Assembly (NCBI RefSeq): GCF_003325475.1
Contig: NZ_CP029495.1
Location: forward strand, 2,604,001-2,668,000
Origin: Chromobacterium phragmitis
GTDB taxonomy: Bacteria > Pseudomonadota > Gammaproteobacteria > Burkholderiales > Chromobacteriaceae
DNA length: 64,000 bases
Direction of reading: 5' to 3'
Below the pieces are notes generated by a model that worked only from the letters and a program-made list of their open reading frames with translations, was not told where the DNA came from and searched no databases. Shown piece by piece: positions 26,462 through 34,708 of the stretch. How positions within the stretch are numbered: position 1 is the first letter of the stretch; every line of letters begins with the position of its first letter. The position numbers and the translations under genes were made by a program.

Positions 26462-27007
26462 TCATTCCTGCTGAGCCTCTTCTTGCAGACTCAGTTCAGA
26501 CAGCAGCGACATCTCTCCCACCGACAGCACCTTGTCCACGTCCAGCAGCACCACGAAGCGGTTATCCACCTTGGCCATGCCTGAAATGAAGTCCACGCGT
26601 ATCTTGCTGCCGAACTGAGGAGGCGGTTCGATTTCGCTGTCGGGAATGGCAAGCACTTCATGCACGGTGTCCACCAGCACGCCTATCAATTGCCACAGCT
26701 CCTCGTGCTCGATTTCGATGATGACGATGCAAGTGCGGCGGTTGATGCCGGTTTCCTCGCGGCCGAAGCGCAGCGAGAGATCTATCACCGGCACTACCGC
26801 GCCGCGCAGGTTCATCACGCCGCGGATAAAGGGAGGCATCAGCGGCACCGAGGTGGGTTTGACGTATTCCAGGATTTCCCGGATGCGCAGAATGCCGATG
26901 GCGAAGGTTTCCCCAGCCAGCTGAAAGGTGAGGAATTGCCGGATCTCGGCCTGCTCCCCGGGCTCCGGGGCGGCTTCGTTGCGGCGGAGTATGTTGAGTG
27001 CGGCCAT
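26462..27007 (-). CDS. cheW: chemotaxis coupling protein CheW
   Basis: A 181-residue CheW that joins receptors to CheA. Typical segments are FLTFQLAGETFAIGILRIREILEY, PPFIRGVMNLRGAVVPVIDLSLRFG and a closing hydrophobic strand with FVVLLDVDKVL. An N-terminal stretch of about 20 residues and an acidic C-terminal tail (SLQEEAQQE) extend beyond the usual core. It lies between two receptor genes in the operon. Confidence 0.95.
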   Translation of the reverse strand: MAALNILRRNEAAPEPGEQAEIRQFLTFQLAGETFAIGILRIREILEYVKPTSVPLMPPFIRGVMNLRGAVVPVIDLSLRFGREETGINRRTCIVIIEIEHEELWQLIGVLVDTVHEVLAIPDSEIEPPPQFGSKIRVDFISGMAKVDNRFVVLLDVDKVLSVGEMSLLSELSLQEEAQQE

Positions 27008-27025
27008 GGTCTTGTCTTCCTTGCT

Positions 27026-28627
27026 TCAGAATTGGGCGTAGCCGTGGTCGTCGGTCGACGCCGGCGCGGGTTGATGGCTGTGCGCGGCGGAATGGGCGGC
27101 GTGCAGCGAGCCCAGATGGAAAAATCCGATCAGGTCATGCAGATTTTCCGCCTGGCGGTTCATCTCCTCCGCGGTGGCGGCCAATTCTTCGCTGGCGCTG
27201 GCGTTCTGCTGGGTGGTCTGGTTCAGCTGCTGCACCGCCATGCTGATCTGGCCGACGCCGCCGGATTGCTCCTTGGAGGCCGCGGCGATCTCCTGCACCA
27301 GGTCCGAGGTGCGGCGGCTGGAGCGGACGATTTCCTCCAGCAGGCCGCCGGCGCTGTCGACGATGTTGACGCTGTCCGCGGCCAGCGTGCCGATCTCCTG
27401 CGCCGCCACCTGGCTGCGCTCGGCCAGCTTGCGCACCTCGGCGGCCACCACCGCGAAGCCCTTGCCGTGCTCTCCGGCGCGGGCGGCTTCGATGGCGGCG
27501 TTCAACGCCAGCAGATTGGTCTGGTAGGCGATGTCGTCGACGATGCCGATCTTGTCGGCGATTTCCCGCATCGCCCGCACGGTTTGCTGAACCGCAGCGC
27601 CGCCCTCGGCGGCCTCGCTGGACGCTTTTTCCGCCATGCTCTCGGTCAGGCGCGCGTTGTCGGTGGTCTGGTTGATCGAGTTGGACATCTGCAGGACCGA
27701 GGCGGAGGTTTCCTCCAGGCCGGATGCCTGCTGGCTGGCCGACTGCGCCAGCATCTGCGAGGTGGAGTGGATGTGCTGCGCGGCGACGGACAGGTTCTCC
27801 GAACCACTCTTGACTTCGCCTATGATCGCGCCCAGCGTCTGCACCGTTTGCATGATGGAGGCTGCCAGACTGTGTTGGTCGCCGGCGCGCAGGGGGATCT
27901 GGCAGTGCAGATTGCCGCCGGCTACCTGGCGCATCAGTTCCGCCACCTGTTGCGGTTCGCCGCCCAGCGTGCGCAGCAGGTCGCGGCGGATCAGCACTGC
28001 GATCAGCAGGCTGGCGGCGACGGCGACGATGGCCAGCAGCACCATCCGGTTGCGGCTGGATTGGGTGTTGTCTTCCGCCTGTCGCGCCAGCTCTTCGTTG
28101 AATTGTTCCTCGAAGGCGGCCAGTTCGGCCACGCTGTCGTTCAGCCGGGCGCCCTTGCCCGCGTTGAGCAGGGCGGCCGCGTCCTTGCCGCGCTGCTGCA
28201 CCGCCAGGTCCAGCGCCTGTCGATAGCTTTGGTGCGCGTCGCGGCTGGCGTTTTGGATGGCGCTCATCATTTCCCGCTCTCTGGGCAGGGTGCTGGGTTC
28301 GCGCTGGAACATTTGCGCCAATTGCTGCTCGGTGTCCTGATAGCGGCGCAGCGACTCCTGCAGCGCCTGTCCTGCGCGTGCGGTTTCTCCAGGAGAGTCG
28401 GCCAGCAGGCTGTTGCGGATGTCGATGCGGATTTGCTGATTTTGCTCCAACAGCAGGTGCGCCAGCCGGGTTTCCACGTTGTTGACGCGCGTGATGTCGT
28501 GAATGACGACGCTGATGTCGGCGAAGCCGCGCAGGGCGCTTCCCGCGCACAGCAGCAACAAGGCGATGACGGCGCCGTAGCTGAGCGCCTGCTTGGTGGA
28601 AATGCGCATGCCTTGCAATGTCGTCAT
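27026..28627 (-). CDS. methyl-accepting chemotaxis protein
   Basis: A 533-residue chemoreceptor with the same plan as the neighbouring one: TM1 near 15-33, a helical periplasmic domain, TM2 near 185-203, HAMP-like linker (LGGEPQQVAELMRQVAGGNL) and a signalling domain with DKIGIVDDIAYQTNLLALNAA and KGFAVVAAEVRKLAERSQ. The cytoplasmic parts of the two receptors are so alike that they look like paralogues differing mainly in the sensor region. The ATG at 28627 overlaps the cheA stop (ATGA); MRIST at 28609 is an alternative start. The C-terminal tail is His/Ala-rich. Confidence 0.94.
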   Translation of the reverse strand: MTTLQGMRISTKQALSYGAVIALLLLCAGSALRGFADISVVIHDITRVNNVETRLAHLLLEQNQQIRIDIRNSLLADSPGETARAGQALQESLRRYQDTEQQLAQMFQREPSTLPREREMMSAIQNASRDAHQSYRQALDLAVQQRGKDAAALLNAGKGARLNDSVAELAAFEEQFNEELARQAEDNTQSSRNRMVLLAIVAVAASLLIAVLIRRDLLRTLGGEPQQVAELMRQVAGGNLHCQIPLRAGDQHSLAASIMQTVQTLGAIIGEVKSGSENLSVAAQHIHSTSQMLAQSASQQASGLEETSASVLQMSNSINQTTDNARLTESMAEKASSEAAEGGAAVQQTVRAMREIADKIGIVDDIAYQTNLLALNAAIEAARAGEHGKGFAVVAAEVRKLAERSQVAAQEIGTLAADSVNIVDSAGGLLEEIVRSSRRTSDLVQEIAAASKEQSGGVGQISMAVQQLNQTTQQNASASEELAATAEEMNRQAENLHDLIGFFHLGSLHAAHSAAHSHQPAPASTDDHGYAQF

Positions 28628-30822
28628 GGCGTGCTTCCTTGCAGTGGCGAGCCGGGGCGGGCGGCATCGGCGCGCGGCGGCAGCGCGAACCGTTCCGATT
28701 CCTTGCGGCATGCGTGTTGGATCAGGGCGGGAACATCCAGGATCAGCGCGACCTCGCCTGTGCCGAGGATGGTGGAGCCGCTGATCGCCTTCAGTGTGCT
28801 GAACAGCGTGCCCAATGGCTTGATCACGGTCTGGAACTCGCCCTGCAGCGCGTCCACCACCAGACCGGCCTTGCGATCGCCATATTGGGACACTACCACG
28901 TTGCGGCGCGCCGCAGCCGTGGGCGTCAGCTCGAAAAAATGGTCCAGATGCAGCAGCGGCAGCAGTTCGCCGCGCAGATTGATGCAATCGTGGACGCCGT
29001 TTTCAGGCAGTCCGGACGGCAGCTCGATGCATTCGATCACGGTTTCCAGCGGCAGCACGAAGGTGGAGCCGGCCACTTCGACCAGGAAGCCGTCTATGAT
29101 GGCCAGCGTCAGCGGCAGGCGGATGCGGAAGGTGGTGCCGCGCCCGGCCTCGCTGTCGATTTCGATATTGCCGTGCAGCTGTTCGATGCCTCGTTTGACC
29201 ACGTCCATGCCCACGCCGCGGCCGGATAGATTGGTCACCTGCTCGGCGGTGGAGAAGCCGGCTTCGAAAATCTGCTGGAACACCGCGCTGTCTGGCGGCT
29301 CCTCGTCCTCGCCCAGCAGGCCGCGTTGACGCGCCTTGGCCAGGATGCGCTCCCTGCTGAGGCCGCCGCCGTCGTCGGCCACCTCGATCACCACGCTGCC
29401 GGATTCATGGTAGGCGTTGAGCCACAGATTGCCTTGGGCGGGCTTGCCGCCGGCCACTCGGACCGAGGTCGGCTCGATGCCGTGATCGATCGCGTTGCGC
29501 ACGATGTGCAGCAGCGGGTCGCCCAGCTTCTCCACCATCGACTTGTCCAGCTCGGTTTCCGCGCCGACGATGCGCAGCTGGATTTCCTTGCCCAGCTCGC
29601 GCGACACGTCTCGGACCACGCGAGGGAAACGATGGAAAATTTCGCCTATCTGCACCATGCGCATCGACAGGGTGCCGGCGCGAATCTGCTCGATCAGGTT
29701 GGCGATGCTGAGCGTGGCCTCCACCAACTGCGTCTGCTGCGAGCGGCGGGCGATCAGATTGGCCGCCGCGCCGGCGATCACCAGCTCGCCGATCAGATTG
29801 ATCAGGCTGTCCAGCTTGCCGGCCTCCACCTTGATGAAGCGGCTTTCGCCGCCGCGCCCGCCTCGGGCGTCAGCGGCCGGAGCCGGCTCCGCCTGGATGT
29901 CGGCGCGGCCGGCCGGGGAGGGCTTGGCCAGGGACGGCTCATCGTCTGGCGTCGCTAGCGGGTGTTCCAGCAAGGGATCTGGGGCGGCAGCGGGGTTTTC
30001 CAGCGGAAAGGCCTGCCCCAGCGCCCCCATCTGATGCCAGGCGCGCTCCACTTCGGCCGCCTCGTCCGGCGTCGCGCTGGCGCAGGCTTCGTGCAGGTGG
30101 GCGGCGGCGATTTTCAATGGCCAGATGAACAGCTCGCTATCCTCGCGCACGAACTCGAACACTTCGCTCAGCGATTGCTCGTCGATGTCGGACTGGTACA
30201 GCAATTCGAAACGCAGGTAGTTGCCTTCCGCGTCGAAGTCCGCGCCTGCGGGCAGGCGGCAACTGATCGCATGGATTTGCTCCACCTCGCCCAGCGTGGC
30301 GAGGTAGCGGATGAAGGACGAGGGATCCAGGCCGCTGCGCAGCACATCGGGTCCGAAGCGCAGCGACAGCAGCCATCGCTCCCGCTGCGACGCGGCGGGT
30401 TTGGGATCTTCGTGATGCCGTTCCGGCTGCATCGCTTGCGGCACCGCCAGGTAGCCCAAGAGCGCGGCCTCCAGCGCCTCGTCCCGCAGCGGCTCCAGCG
30501 CCTCGTTGGCGGTCAAGGCCTGGATCAGGAGTTTGACATGGTCGTGGCAGCGCAGCAGCAAGCCCACGAGTTCGTCGTCCAGGGCCAGTTTGCCGTCGCG
30601 CAGCTGGTCGAGCAGGTTTTCTGCCTGATGGGCGAAGCTGACGATGGTCTCCAGGCCGAACAGGCCGGCCGAGCCCTTAATCGTATGCATCGTCCTGAAC
30701 AGCGCGTTTAATTGCTCGGCGCTGGTTTGCTCCGCCTCCACGTCCAAGAGAATGCTTTCCATCTCGTCCAGCAGCTCGCGGGACTCCTCCAGAAAGGTTT
30801 GCAGCGCCTGTTCAAGATCCAT
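28624..30822 (-). CDS. cheA: chemotaxis histidine kinase CheA
   Basis: A 732-residue CheA with one N-terminal HPt domain (phospho-His46 in MHTIKGSAGLFG), a P2-like middle region with a second folded segment around 140-240, a Pro/Ala linker, dimerisation helices (AGKLDSLINLIGELVIAGAA), an ATPase domain with the N box HIVRNAIDHGIE and G boxes (ADDGGGLS, GRGVGMDVVK, GRGTTFRIRLPLT), and a C-terminal CheW-like domain. It phosphorylates CheY, CheB and probably the REC-EAL protein of the operon. Its first 11 bases overlap the STAS gene. Confidence 0.96.
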   Translation of the reverse strand: MDLEQALQTFLEESRELLDEMESILLDVEAEQTSAEQLNALFRTMHTIKGSAGLFGLETIVSFAHQAENLLDQLRDGKLALDDELVGLLLRCHDHVKLLIQALTANEALEPLRDEALEAALLGYLAVPQAMQPERHHEDPKPAASQRERWLLSLRFGPDVLRSGLDPSSFIRYLATLGEVEQIHAISCRLPAGADFDAEGNYLRFELLYQSDIDEQSLSEVFEFVREDSELFIWPLKIAAAHLHEACASATPDEAAEVERAWHQMGALGQAFPLENPAAAPDPLLEHPLATPDDEPSLAKPSPAGRADIQAEPAPAADARGGRGGESRFIKVEAGKLDSLINLIGELVIAGAAANLIARRSQQTQLVEATLSIANLIEQIRAGTLSMRMVQIGEIFHRFPRVVRDVSRELGKEIQLRIVGAETELDKSMVEKLGDPLLHIVRNAIDHGIEPTSVRVAGGKPAQGNLWLNAYHESGSVVIEVADDGGGLSRERILAKARQRGLLGEDEEPPDSAVFQQIFEAGFSTAEQVTNLSGRGVGMDVVKRGIEQLHGNIEIDSEAGRGTTFRIRLPLTLAIIDGFLVEVAGSTFVLPLETVIECIELPSGLPENGVHDCINLRGELLPLLHLDHFFELTPTAAARRNVVVSQYGDRKAGLVVDALQGEFQTVIKPLGTLFSTLKAISGSTILGTGEVALILDVPALIQHACRKESERFALPPRADAARPGSPLQGSTP

Positions 30823-31108
30823 CGCCGTCTCCGCCGCGCTTGAACGCCAGCTCCCGCTCCAGTCCCATCAGGAGGAGGAAGTCTTCCAGCGCCTTGCTGG
30901 GCTCAAGCAGATCCACCTTTCGCTCCAGTCTGGCGGCCTCGCGTTGCAACCACAGCAGCACTTGGGCGCCGGCGCAGTCGATCTCTTCTATGGCCGATAG
31001 GTCAAGCAAAATGTCTTCGCCGCCCTGCAGCGCGATGTCCAGCTCGGCCCGCCATTGCGCGGACTGGTAGATGGTTTGTTCATGGCCGGCGACCATTGAT
31101 AGCGCCAT
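30812..31108 (-). CDS. STAS-domain protein of the chemotaxis operon
   Basis: A 98-residue stand-alone STAS domain. The central motif reads LDLSAIEEIDCAGAQVLLWL; in SpoIIAA-type anti-sigma-factor antagonists the matching D-S-S-G carries the phosphorylated serine, which is Cys-Ala here, so regulation by that phosphorylation is unlikely. STAS proteins occur in a subset of chemotaxis operons between cheY and cheA; their exact role is unsettled. It overlaps the cheA start by 11 bases, pointing to coupled translation. Confidence 0.88.
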   Translation of the reverse strand: MALSMVAGHEQTIYQSAQWRAELDIALQGGEDILLDLSAIEEIDCAGAQVLLWLQREAARLERKVDLLEPSKALEDFLLLMGLERELAFKRGGDGDGS

Positions 31109-31135
31109 GTCGGCTCCTTGGCTCGTTGCGCCGTT

Positions 31136-31504
31136 TCAGGGCAGGATCAATTTGGACACCGCGGTCAGCAGCACCGGGGGCTGAAAAGGCTTGACCACCC
31201 ATGCCTTGGCGCCGGCCTCCTTGCCTTCCCTTTTTTTCTCTTCCGCCGACTCGGTGGTGAGCATGATGACTGGGGTGAATTTGTAATGCGGCAGCTGCTT
31301 GATGTTTTTCAGCAGGCTGATGCCGTCCATCTGCGGCATGTTGACGTCCGAGATGATCAGGTGGATCTTGCGGCCGTCCAGGATGTCCAGCGCCTCCTTG
31401 CCGTTTCCCGCCTCCAGCACGTCGTAGCCGGCACCGGCCAGCGTCATGCGCACCACCTGTCGCAAGGTGGTGGAGTCGTCGACGATCAATATCGTTTTGC
31501 CCAT
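31136..31504 (-). CDS. CheY-type single-domain response regulator
   Basis: A 122-residue receiver domain without output: acidic pocket DD at 9-10, phospho-acceptor Asp53 in IISDVNMPQMDG, the conserved Thr in VIMLTTES and Lys in VVKPFQPP. It is the obvious phosphate acceptor of the CheA encoded downstream. The C-terminal half resembles the CheY type found in STAS-containing che clusters rather than enteric CheY, so its target could be a motor switch or another output. Confidence 0.93.
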   Translation of the reverse strand: MGKTILIVDDSTTLRQVVRMTLAGAGYDVLEAGNGKEALDILDGRKIHLIISDVNMPQMDGISLLKNIKQLPHYKFTPVIMLTTESAEEKKREGKEAGAKAWVVKPFQPPVLLTAVSKLILP

Positions 31505-31522
31505 CTGCGACTACTCCGTCAT

Positions 31523-32452
31523 TCAGAAAAAAGTGATATCGCTGGGGCCGGGCGCCTTGTCTCCGCCGTCCCGGTTATGCAGCGCGCGTTGCTCGTGGGT
31601 GGTGTAGCTGTTTTTCAGCGCGGTGAGCCAAGCATCGGTGTCCGGCGGCGAAGGCAGTTCGCCCTCGCTGTGGAGCGCCTCGTGCAGCGCGGCTTCCAAC
31701 TGCCAGATGTCGTTCTGGACGTGGGACAGTATCTGGCTGACCCGGTCTTGAAACTGCAAATTGGTCAGCACGTCTTCCACGGTGGCGGCCAGGTCGAAAC
31801 CGGTTTGGCCCGCCGGGGCTCCCAGATGACAAGCATGGCAGCTGGCGCCGATTTCCTGGTCCAGGCTTTGGAGCTGCTGCGCCAGCAGGCGGGACTGCTC
31901 CATCACCTGCTCGGCCAGCGGCGCGTCTCCGCTGGCCTGGGACAAGGCTTCCAGCCGCAGGCTGGAGTGGCGCAGCTGCTGCAGCGTGTCCGATAGCTTG
32001 CGCTGCAGCGCGGCCGGCTGTTGCAGCGCGTTCAGCGTGTCATTCAGCCTGTTCTCCGCCGAGCTCAGCGGATAGGGGCTGTCGTCCTGCGCCGGCTGGT
32101 GGCCCAACTGGCGCAGCATGCTGTCGAAGCGTTGAGTCAGGTGGGCGGCGGCTTCATCTATCTGCTCCCGGCTGAGCGCGATATGGCCGGCCCACAACGG
32201 CAGCAGCGCGTATACGTGGCTGGCGTAGCCGCGCCAGTAGTCGGCGCCGGCAGGGCCGTTGGGAGTGTCGGAAGGAAGAGAGGTCGAGACAGGGACAGGC
32301 CACAGCAGAAGGATCGCGATCAACAGCGAGGTCAGGCCCAGCGCGGGCCAGAACGAGGGGTGGTTGACCAGCAGCGCGTACTGGATACCCCCGTTGACGG
32401 CCAGGCCGATTTGCAGCCGGATCCAGCGCCAGGGTTGAACAGGGGCGATCAT
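31523..32452 (-). CDS. membrane protein with a CheZ-like DxxxQ phosphatase motif
   Basis: A 309-residue protein, first in the chemotaxis operon. Two hydrophobic segments (about 14-30 and 36-54) anchor it, followed by long helical stretches (95-115, 130-205). Residues 232-252 read LQFQDRVSQILSHVQNDIW; this aligns with the CheZ active-site helix, where FQDLTGQ carries the Asp and Gln of phospho-CheY hydrolysis (here Asp236 and Gln240). The protein ends in PGPSDITFF after a flexible linker, reminiscent of the CheY-binding tail of CheZ. A CHACH pair at 205-209 is unexplained. Family knowledge is limited: related proteins are usually left as hypothetical. Phosphatase activity is inference; location next to cheY supports it. 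Confidence 0.8.
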   Translation of the reverse strand: MIAPVQPWRWIRLQIGLAVNGGIQYALLVNHPSFWPALGLTSLLIAILLLWPVPVSTSLPSDTPNGPAGADYWRGYASHVYALLPLWAGHIALSREQIDEAAAHLTQRFDSMLRQLGHQPAQDDSPYPLSSAENRLNDTLNALQQPAALQRKLSDTLQQLRHSSLRLEALSQASGDAPLAEQVMEQSRLLAQQLQSLDQEIGASCHACHLGAPAGQTGFDLAATVEDVLTNLQFQDRVSQILSHVQNDIWQLEAALHEALHSEGELPSPPDTDAWLTALKNSYTTHEQRALHNRDGGDKAPGPSDITFF

Positions 32453-32648
32453 GCAAGGGTCTCGTCGGTCGGATGCGTATTCTTCCTACTGTTTGTAGCC
32501 GCTGCGATGTAGGGATGCAAACAGGCAGTCAATTGTCTTAAACCGCGCTTGCCCGGTTGGGCGGCGGATTTCCGTCTTGCATTTATCGACATTCTGTGTT
32601 CAGAATCGAAGCTCGATATTTCAACCTTTCTCAATACAAGAAGCACGT

Positions 32649-33875
32649 ATGGCACTCATCGTACAGAAGTACGGCGGCACCTCGGTAGGGACGACCGAGC
32701 GTATCAAGAATGTGGCCCGCCGCGTCGCCAAGTGGAAGGCTCAGGGACATGATGTGGTGGTGGTGGTCTCCGCGATGAGCGGAGAAACCAATCGCCTGAT
32801 AGCCCTGGCCAAGGATATCCAGGATTACCCCGATCCGCGCGAGCTGGACGTGGTGGTCTCCACCGGCGAGCAAGTCACCATCGGCCTGCTGGCGATGGCG
32901 TTGAAAGAAATCGGCGTGCCGGCCAAGAGCTATTGCGGCTGGCAGGTGAGGGTGGTGACCGATCAGGCCCACACCAAGGCCCGCATCCAATCTATAGACG
33001 ACGAAGCGATGCGCGGTGATCTGAAGGAGGGCCGAGTGGTCATCGTCGCCGGCTTCCAGGGCATGGATGAGGAAGGCAACATCACCACGCTGGGCCGCGG
33101 CGGTTCGGACACTTCGGCGGTGGCGCTGGCCGCCGCGCTGAAGGCGGACGAGTGCCAGATCTACACCGATGTGGACGGCGTCTATACCACCGATCCGCGG
33201 GTGGTGCCCGAAGCGCGCCGGCTGAAGACGGTGACCTTCGAAGAGATGATCGAAATGGCGTCTCTGGGCTCCAAGGTATTGCAGATCCGCTCGGTGGAGT
33301 TCGCCGGCAAGTACAAGGTGCGCTTGCGCGTGCTCTCCAGCTTCGAGGATGAAGGCGAGGGCACCCTGATTACGTTTGAGGAAGATGAAAGCATGGAAAA
33401 GGCGGTAGTGGCAGGCATCGCGTTCGATCGCAACGAAGCCCGCATCAATGTCAAGGGCGTGCCGGACAAGCCGGGCATCGCCTACCAGATCCTGGGTCCG
33501 ATCGCCGATGCCAACATCGAAGTGGACATGATCATCCAGAACGTCGGCGAGAACGGCACCACCGATTTCTCGTTCACCGTGCCGCGCGGCGAATTCAACC
33601 GCGCCTTGACCATCCTGCGAGAAGTGCAGACCCATATCGGCGCCGCCAAGATCGATGCCGATGACAAGGTGGCCAAAATCTCCATCGTCGGCGTGGGCAT
33701 GCGCTCGCACTGCGGCATCGCCTCCACCATGTTCCGCACGTTGGCGGAGGAAGGCATCAATATCCAGATGATTTCCACCTCGGAAATCAAGGTGTCGGTG
33801 CTGCTGGACGAGAAATACCTGGAGCTGGCGGTTCGCGTTTTGCATAAGGCTTTCGGTTTGGATCAGGCGGCGTAA
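32649..33875 (+). CDS. lysC: aspartate kinase LysC
   Basis: A 408-residue monofunctional aspartokinase, the first step to lysine, threonine and methionine. The kinase domain opens ALIVQKYGGTSVG and has FQGMDEEGNITTLGRGGSD and YTDVDGVYTTDPR; two ACT domains follow (GVPDKPGIAYQILGPIADAN and VGMRSHCGIASTMFRTLAEE), the usual sites for Lys/Thr feedback. The length and pattern match the alpha+beta class in which an internal start also makes the ACT-only subunit. The start at 32649 matches the family N-terminus. It is separate from hom-thrC at 9-12 kb. The 196 bases upstream contain no obvious riboswitch. Confidence 0.96.
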   Translation: MALIVQKYGGTSVGTTERIKNVARRVAKWKAQGHDVVVVVSAMSGETNRLIALAKDIQDYPDPRELDVVVSTGEQVTIGLLAMALKEIGVPAKSYCGWQVRVVTDQAHTKARIQSIDDEAMRGDLKEGRVVIVAGFQGMDEEGNITTLGRGGSDTSAVALAAALKADECQIYTDVDGVYTTDPRVVPEARRLKTVTFEEMIEMASLGSKVLQIRSVEFAGKYKVRLRVLSSFEDEGEGTLITFEEDESMEKAVVAGIAFDRNEARINVKGVPDKPGIAYQILGPIADANIEVDMIIQNVGENGTTDFSFTVPRGEFNRALTILREVQTHIGAAKIDADDKVAKISIVGVGMRSHCGIASTMFRTLAEEGINIQMISTSEIKVSVLLDEKYLELAVRVLHKAFGLDQAA

Positions 33876-33894
33876 ATATTTTTGCGCTGAATGC

Positions 33895-33923
33895 TTGACA
33901 GAAGAAGAGCCCATAATTAATAT
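33895..33923 (+). promoter_or_regulatory. sigma-70 promoter of the plus-strand tRNA operon
   Basis: TTGACA at 33895-33900, a 17-base spacer and TAATAT at 33918-33923 precede the first tRNA by 14 bases. A GC-rich stretch (GGCGCTC) after the -10 box is the type of discriminator seen at stringently controlled stable-RNA promoters. Confidence 0.85.
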
Positions 33924-33937
33924 GGCGCTCTCTGAAC

Positions 33938-34031
33938 GGAGAAATGGCCGAGTGGTCGAAGGCACTTCCCTGCTAAGGAAGCATACGGGCTTAAACCTGT
34001 ATCGAGGGTTCGAATCCCTCTTTCTCCGCCA
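33938..34031 (+). tRNA. tRNA-Ser (GCU anticodon)
   Basis: Ninety-four bases with acceptor GGAGAAA/TTTCTCC, anticodon loop with GCT, a long class II variable arm and an encoded CCA. First gene of the tRNA operon. Confidence 0.97.
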
Positions 34032-34037
34032 GATGCC

Positions 34038-34114
34038 GCACCCGTAGCTCAGTTGGATAGAGTATCTGGCTACGAACCAGAGGGTCGGGCGTTCGAATCG
34101 CTCCGGGTGCACCA
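34038..34114 (+). tRNA. tRNA-Arg (ACG anticodon)
   Basis: Seventy-seven bases, acceptor GCACCCG/CGGGTGC, anticodon ACG (A34 is normally deaminated to inosine), T-loop TTCGAAT and encoded CCA. Identical to the two minus-strand copies at 34.8-35.0 kb. Confidence 0.97.
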
Positions 34115-34118
34115 AGAC

Positions 34119-34193
34119 GTCCCTATAGTTTAGCGGTTAGAACACCGCCCTTTCACGGCGGTGGCCGGGGTTCGATTCCCCGTGGGGACGCCA
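34119..34193 (+). tRNA. tRNA-Glu (UUC anticodon)
   Basis: Seventy-five bases, acceptor GTCCCTA with its near-complement TGGGGAC, anticodon TTC and encoded CCA. It differs from the two minus-strand copies by a single G/A in the variable loop (GGTGGCC against GGTAGCC). Confidence 0.97.
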
Positions 34194-34203
34194 GGATTCA
34201 GAA

Positions 34204-34236
34204 AAAGCCTCGTATGAAAATACGAGGTTTTTTTTA
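34204..34236 (+). terminator. terminator of the plus-strand tRNA operon
   Basis: CCTCGTA and TACGAGG form the stem with a six-base loop, followed by eight Ts. The same hairpin is present in inverted orientation at 34666-34702. Confidence 0.93.
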
Positions 34237-34665
34237 TCCAGATCAATGACATTGGCATTGCGGTTTCGGCATTTTATCTTGTGCTGGTGGTGTCGGACTT
34301 TTGATTCGGTTCCAGCCTGGTTTGGCGGCTATGCGGCGGGTGATTGTTGCGCGCCGCTGATTTCTTTTGGGGTGAGAGCGCGGGTCTGTTGTTTGTGCTT
34401 GCTTGTGTTTTGGTCGTCGGGTGTCGGTTGCTGTCGTCCGGTGGGATTTGGCGTGGCTGCTTGGTGTCATTCTTTGCGTAGTGGCGGATTTGGGTCGGCT
34501 TACGATGCTCTTCGGGGTGGTTGTTTCGGTTTTGTGGGGCGGGTGTTGTCATTGCCGGTGGTGGCGTTGGATTTGAGATGGGTGTGGGTTGGCGTGGGGA
34601 TTTGTTTGAGCGTGGAGTGCGCGGCGAGTCTGTCATTCTGAGGTGGGGTGCGGCGGCGAGGGGAA
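34237..34665. other. G/T-skewed non-coding spacer between convergent tRNA operons
   Basis: The plus strand of this 430-base spacer is extremely rich in G and T. By hand count over 34261-34620, A is about 6%, C about 16% and G+T about 78%, and 34378-34445 holds no A at all. Frames exist on both strands only because of this bias (Cys/Gly/Val/Trp-rich on plus; Pro/Thr/Asn/Gln-rich on minus) and neither has a credible ribosome-binding site or family. It is flanked by near-identical inverted copies of tRNA-Glu and terminator. The cause of the skew is unknown. Confidence 0.8.
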
Positions 34666-34702
34666 AGAAAAAAGCCTCGTATTTTCATACGAGGCTTTTT
34701 CT
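34666..34702 (-). terminator. terminator of the minus-strand tRNA operon
   Basis: Inverted copy of the plus-strand tRNA terminator: stem GCCTCGTA/TACGAGGC, then six Ts in the minus direction. Confidence 0.92.
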
Positions 34703-34708
34703 GAATCC

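Noticed and set aside
32453..32620. FliA promoter before the chemotaxis operon
   Set aside because: A GTCGATAA-like -10 is present on the minus strand but no matching -35 at the right distance.
32453..32648. Lysine riboswitch before lysC
   Set aside because: The gap is under 200 bases and shows no conserved lysine-element pattern.
34246..34641. 131-codon plus-strand frame rich in Cys, Gly, Val and Trp, and the Pro/Thr/Asn-rich minus-strand frame opposite
   Set aside because: Both arise from the G/T skew (few stop codons) and lack ribosome-binding sites, a signal or any recognisable family.
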